DNA from: Streptomyces triticirhizae
GTDB lineage: Bacteria; Actinomycetota; Actinomycetes; Streptomycetales; Streptomycetaceae
DNA: 61,038 nt
Direction of reading: 5' to 3'
NCBI RefSeq assembly: GCF_003696235.1
Contig: NZ_RFFJ01000011.1
Span: forward strand, 1-61,038
The notes under the pieces were generated by a model. The model did no database searches. It was not told where the DNA came from and saw only the letters and a program-made list of their open reading frames with translations. Position numbers and translations under genes: made by a program. This document shows, piece after piece, positions 59,201-61,038 of the stretch; the stretch's first letter is position 1, and the number at the start of each line of letters is the position of its first letter.

Positions 59201-59974
59201 ATGGCCATGTTTGGAAGGGGGTGGCGCGCGCTGCGCGTCGCCGGCCCGCTGGCCGTCGCCACGCTCCTGGCCGGGCTGCTCACCGCGCTCCCGGCGTCCG
59301 CCACGGCGCCCACCGCCCCCGCCGCGCCCACGGCCACGGGAGACGTCGCGCCCAGCGCGTTCCCCGTCTCCGAGGGCCAGTTCAACGAGATGTTCCCGAA
59401 CCGGAACCCGTTCTACACGTACCAGGGCCTCACCGCCGCCCTCAGCTCCTACCCCGACTTCGCCAACGCCGGCGGCGACACCATCGCCCGCCGGGAGGCC
59501 GCCGCGTTCCTCGCCAACGCCAGCCACGAGACCGGCGGCCTGGTGCATGTGGTGGAGCAGAACCAGGACAACTACCCGCACTACTGCGACTGGAGCCAGC
59601 CCTACGGCTGCCCGGCCGGGCAGGCCGCCTACTACGGCCGAGGCCCCATCCAGCTGAGCTGGAACTTCAACTACAAGGCCGCCGGCGACGCGCTCGGCAT
59701 CGACCTGCTGGGCAACCCCTGGCTGGTGGAGCAGGACCCGGCCGTCGCCTGGCGCACCGCGCTCTGGTACTGGAACACCCAGTCCGGGCCCGGGACCATG
59801 ACCCCGCACGACGCCATCGTCAACGAGGTCGGCTTCGGCGAGACGATCCGCGCCATCAACGGCTCGCTGGAGTGCGACGGCGGCAACCCCGGGCAGGTGC
59901 AGAGCCGGATCGACACCTATCTGCGGTTCACCGCGATCCTCGGCGTCGACCCCGGCGGCAACCTCTCCTGCTGA
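59201..59974 (+). CDS. Secreted GH19 chitinase
   Basis: The 257-residue exported enzyme has a Sec signal ending near ASA (residue 34), a short Pro/Ala/Thr linker, then a single GH19 domain with no chitin-binding module. The catalytic pair is visible: Glu110 in ASHETGG and Glu119 in VHVVEQ. The signature YYGRGPIQLSWNFNY and the conserved ends (IRAINGSLECDGG, YLRFTAILGVDPGGNLSC) match streptomycete ChiG-like enzymes. ATG 59201 follows AAAGGA. DasR-like direct repeats and a good promoter lie upstream, and a strong terminator downstream, so it is an independent, GlcNAc-responsive gene. Confidence 0.95.
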   Translation: MAMFGRGWRALRVAGPLAVATLLAGLLTALPASATAPTAPAAPTATGDVAPSAFPVSEGQFNEMFPNRNPFYTYQGLTAALSSYPDFANAGGDTIARREAAAFLANASHETGGLVHVVEQNQDNYPHYCDWSQPYGCPAGQAAYYGRGPIQLSWNFNYKAAGDALGIDLLGNPWLVEQDPAVAWRTALWYWNTQSGPGTMTPHDAIVNEVGFGETIRAINGSLECDGGNPGQVQSRIDTYLRFTAILGVDPGGNLSC

Positions 59975-60038
59975 ACCCCCGCTGAACCGTCCCGCCGAAG
60001 GCTCCCCGCTGACGGCCCGACGGCCCAACGGCTCGGCC

Positions 60039-60074
60039 CCACGGCCCTCTTCGCGTCAGCGAAGAGGGCCGTGG
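60039..60074 (+). terminator. Hairpin terminator after the chitinase
   Basis: Sixteen-base perfect arms (CCACGGCCCTCTTCGC and GCGAAGAGGGCCGTGG) with a GTCA loop begin 65 bp past the stop codon. Confidence 0.88.
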
Positions 60075-60310
60075 CCGTCTCCACCCGGCGGCTCGGCTAC
60101 GCCATGCTCGCCGACGGCTCGGTTGACGGGGGGCGCGGGGGCGCGCCCGCGCCGGCGCGCGAGGGCGCGGGCGCCCGGCGGCTCGATCGCCTGAGCGAGG
60201 GGCTCACCCTTCGGGGTGTATCCGTCGCCGTTGCCGCCCCAACTCGGGGCGTGCGCGCCCACGATGGGGCGCGTGAACGTCAAGGGCCGGAAGCGAGCGG
60301 GAGGTTGACC

Positions 60311-61038
60311 GTGCGGGTCACGACCGAGGAGGCGGGGGGCCGCGCGCCCGGCGCGTCGGGGGACCGCGCGCCGGCGCATCGCGTTGTCGCCGCGCGCCTG
60401 TTGCGCGCGCTGCCGCCGGAGGCGCTCCGCGAGGTGGCCGGCGTCACCGACTGGGCCGGGCCCGTCGACCTGCCGCTGGTGGACGAGCGCACCGTGCAGG
60501 CCGGTTGCGGCATCGCCCATGTGCACGGGCGCGCCGCCGGCGCCCCGCGCCCCCTCGCGGTGGAGTACGCCGCCACGGTCGCCGGCGTGCTCACCGCCCA
60601 GGGCGTCTGCGCCGCGCTGCTGGCCCGCCGGCGCGGCCTGGCGCTGCGCCGGGTCACCACCTCCGTCGCCCAGGCCGCGCTGCTCTCCCTCACCCAGTAC
60701 CTGGCGGCCGCCACCGCCCCCGAAGGGCCGGCCGAGGAACACCCGCCGGGCACCGCGACGTTGGTCTCGGCGGACGGCGTCCCCGTCGAGATCGAGACGC
60801 TCAACCCGGACGCCTGGCGGGAGTTCTGGCGTCGGCTCGGCGTGCCGGCCGCCCTCGCCGGGCGCGGCTGGGCGCCGTTCCAACGCCGGTTCGCCACCGG
60901 CGTCTGCCCGCTCCCCGACCCCCTGCGGTCGGCCGCCCTGGCCGTGCCGCTGGCCGGCCTCGCCGAGGCCGCCGCGCACGGCGGGCTCAGCCTGGTCGCG
61001 CTTCCCGACGACCCGAACCCCGCCGGCCTGCCCGCCCC
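60311..61038 (+). CDS. CaiB/BaiF-type (family III) CoA transferase, cut by the right window edge
   Basis: GTG 60311, with GGGAGG 6 nt upstream, opens a frame that is still open at the window end (242 codons). The middle reads VDERTVQAGCGIAHVHGRAA, TVAGVLTAQGVCAALLARR and TTSVAQAALLSLTQYLAA. The following segment DGVPVEIETLNPDAWREFWR resembles the CaiB small domain. Family III transferases move CoA between carboxylic acids by a catalytic Asp that is not identifiable in the visible part. The product and partners lie beyond the window. Confidence 0.72.
   Translation, partial: MRVTTEEAGGRAPGASGDRAPAHRVVAARLLRALPPEALREVAGVTDWAGPVDLPLVDERTVQAGCGIAHVHGRAAGAPRPLAVEYAATVAGVLTAQGVCAALLARRRGLALRRVTTSVAQAALLSLTQYLAAATAPEGPAEEHPPGTATLVSADGVPVEIETLNPDAWREFWRRLGVPAALAGRGWAPFQRRFATGVCPLPDPLRSAALAVPLAGLAEAAAHGGLSLVALPDDPNPAGLPA

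Noticed and set aside
60056..60979. 307-codon minus-strand frame at the right end
   Set aside because: It lies opposite the CoA-transferase gene, begins at a terminator hairpin and encodes Gly/Arg-rich low-complexity sequence.

Overview
The window reads as chromosomal DNA of a Streptomyces-like actinomycete. G+C is very high, third codon positions are almost always G or C, and GTG or TTG starts are common. Exported proteins often carry twin-arginine signals. Gene content is typical of a soil saprophyte: LacI repressors with ABC sugar importers and glycosidases, a cellulose-active LPMO, a GH19 chitinase and GAF histidine kinases. I see no transposase, integrase, tRNA, rRNA or CRISPR array, so this looks like an accessory, chromosome-arm-like region rather than one mobile element. 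All names come from reading sequence and motifs; no database search was run.

Layout. (1) 1-7346: an arabinoside/arabinan locus with a DUF624 protein and LacI regulator on the minus strand, divergent from a GH127 beta-L-arabinofuranosidase and a solute-binding-protein/two-permease importer. (2) 7394-12051: a candidate hypoxia/dormancy module with an Acg-type nitroreductase, a D-lactate dehydrogenase and a DevS/DosS-like GAF-GAF kinase that keeps the haem-ligand histidine. (3) 12026-16683: a decayed stretch with a truncated sigma factor, an IrrE-like fragment and two frameshifted paralogues, plus an intact SGNH esterase/TetR pair. (4) 16769-23771: a CebR-box-controlled AA10 LPMO, a methyltransferase behind a long hairpin, a flavin reductase with a short leader frame, a solo TOPRIM protein, and a penicillin-acylase/GNAT fusion under an iron box. 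(5) 23910-29384: polysaccharide deacetylase/MerR pair, htpG, DUF1648 protein, LacI. (6) 29465-38063: a fructan locus, with binding protein, two permeases and intracellular GH32 on the minus strand, divergent from a secreted GH32 and a PfkB kinase.

(7) 38330-42018: EF-hand protein, then a coupled trio (isocitrate/isopropylmalate-dehydrogenase-like, isochorismatase-like, PPM1-type methyltransferase), then a VOC protein. (8) 42200-46540: exported GH71/99-like protein, ThuA, Gfo/Idh/MocA oxidoreductase, LLM oxidoreductase. (9) 46564-46986: a dense array of 15-bp palindromes between convergent genes. (10) 47023-50503: XRE/methionine aminopeptidase divergent pair, XRE-cupin/GNAT pair, a frameshifted gene, CutA. 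(11) 50769-54587: secreted PA14/beta-propeller protein, DUF4287 protein, PAS-SpoIIE phosphatase. (12) 55100-61038: a tandem sensor/HAMP membrane protein with PgsB/PgsC-like polyglutamate synthase genes, a GH19 chitinase with DasR-like sites, and the start of a CaiB-type CoA transferase cut by the right edge.

The main theme is sensing, importing and degrading plant and microbial polymers (arabinan, fructan, cellulose, chitin), each set with its own repressor sites. The least conventional elements are the palindrome array, the iron-controlled acylase-acetyltransferase fusion, the PgsBC operon with a duplicated sensor but no PgsA, and the dehydrogenase/hydrolase/methyltransferase trio. At least three genes contain single-base frameshifts. 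These may be real decay or assembly error.
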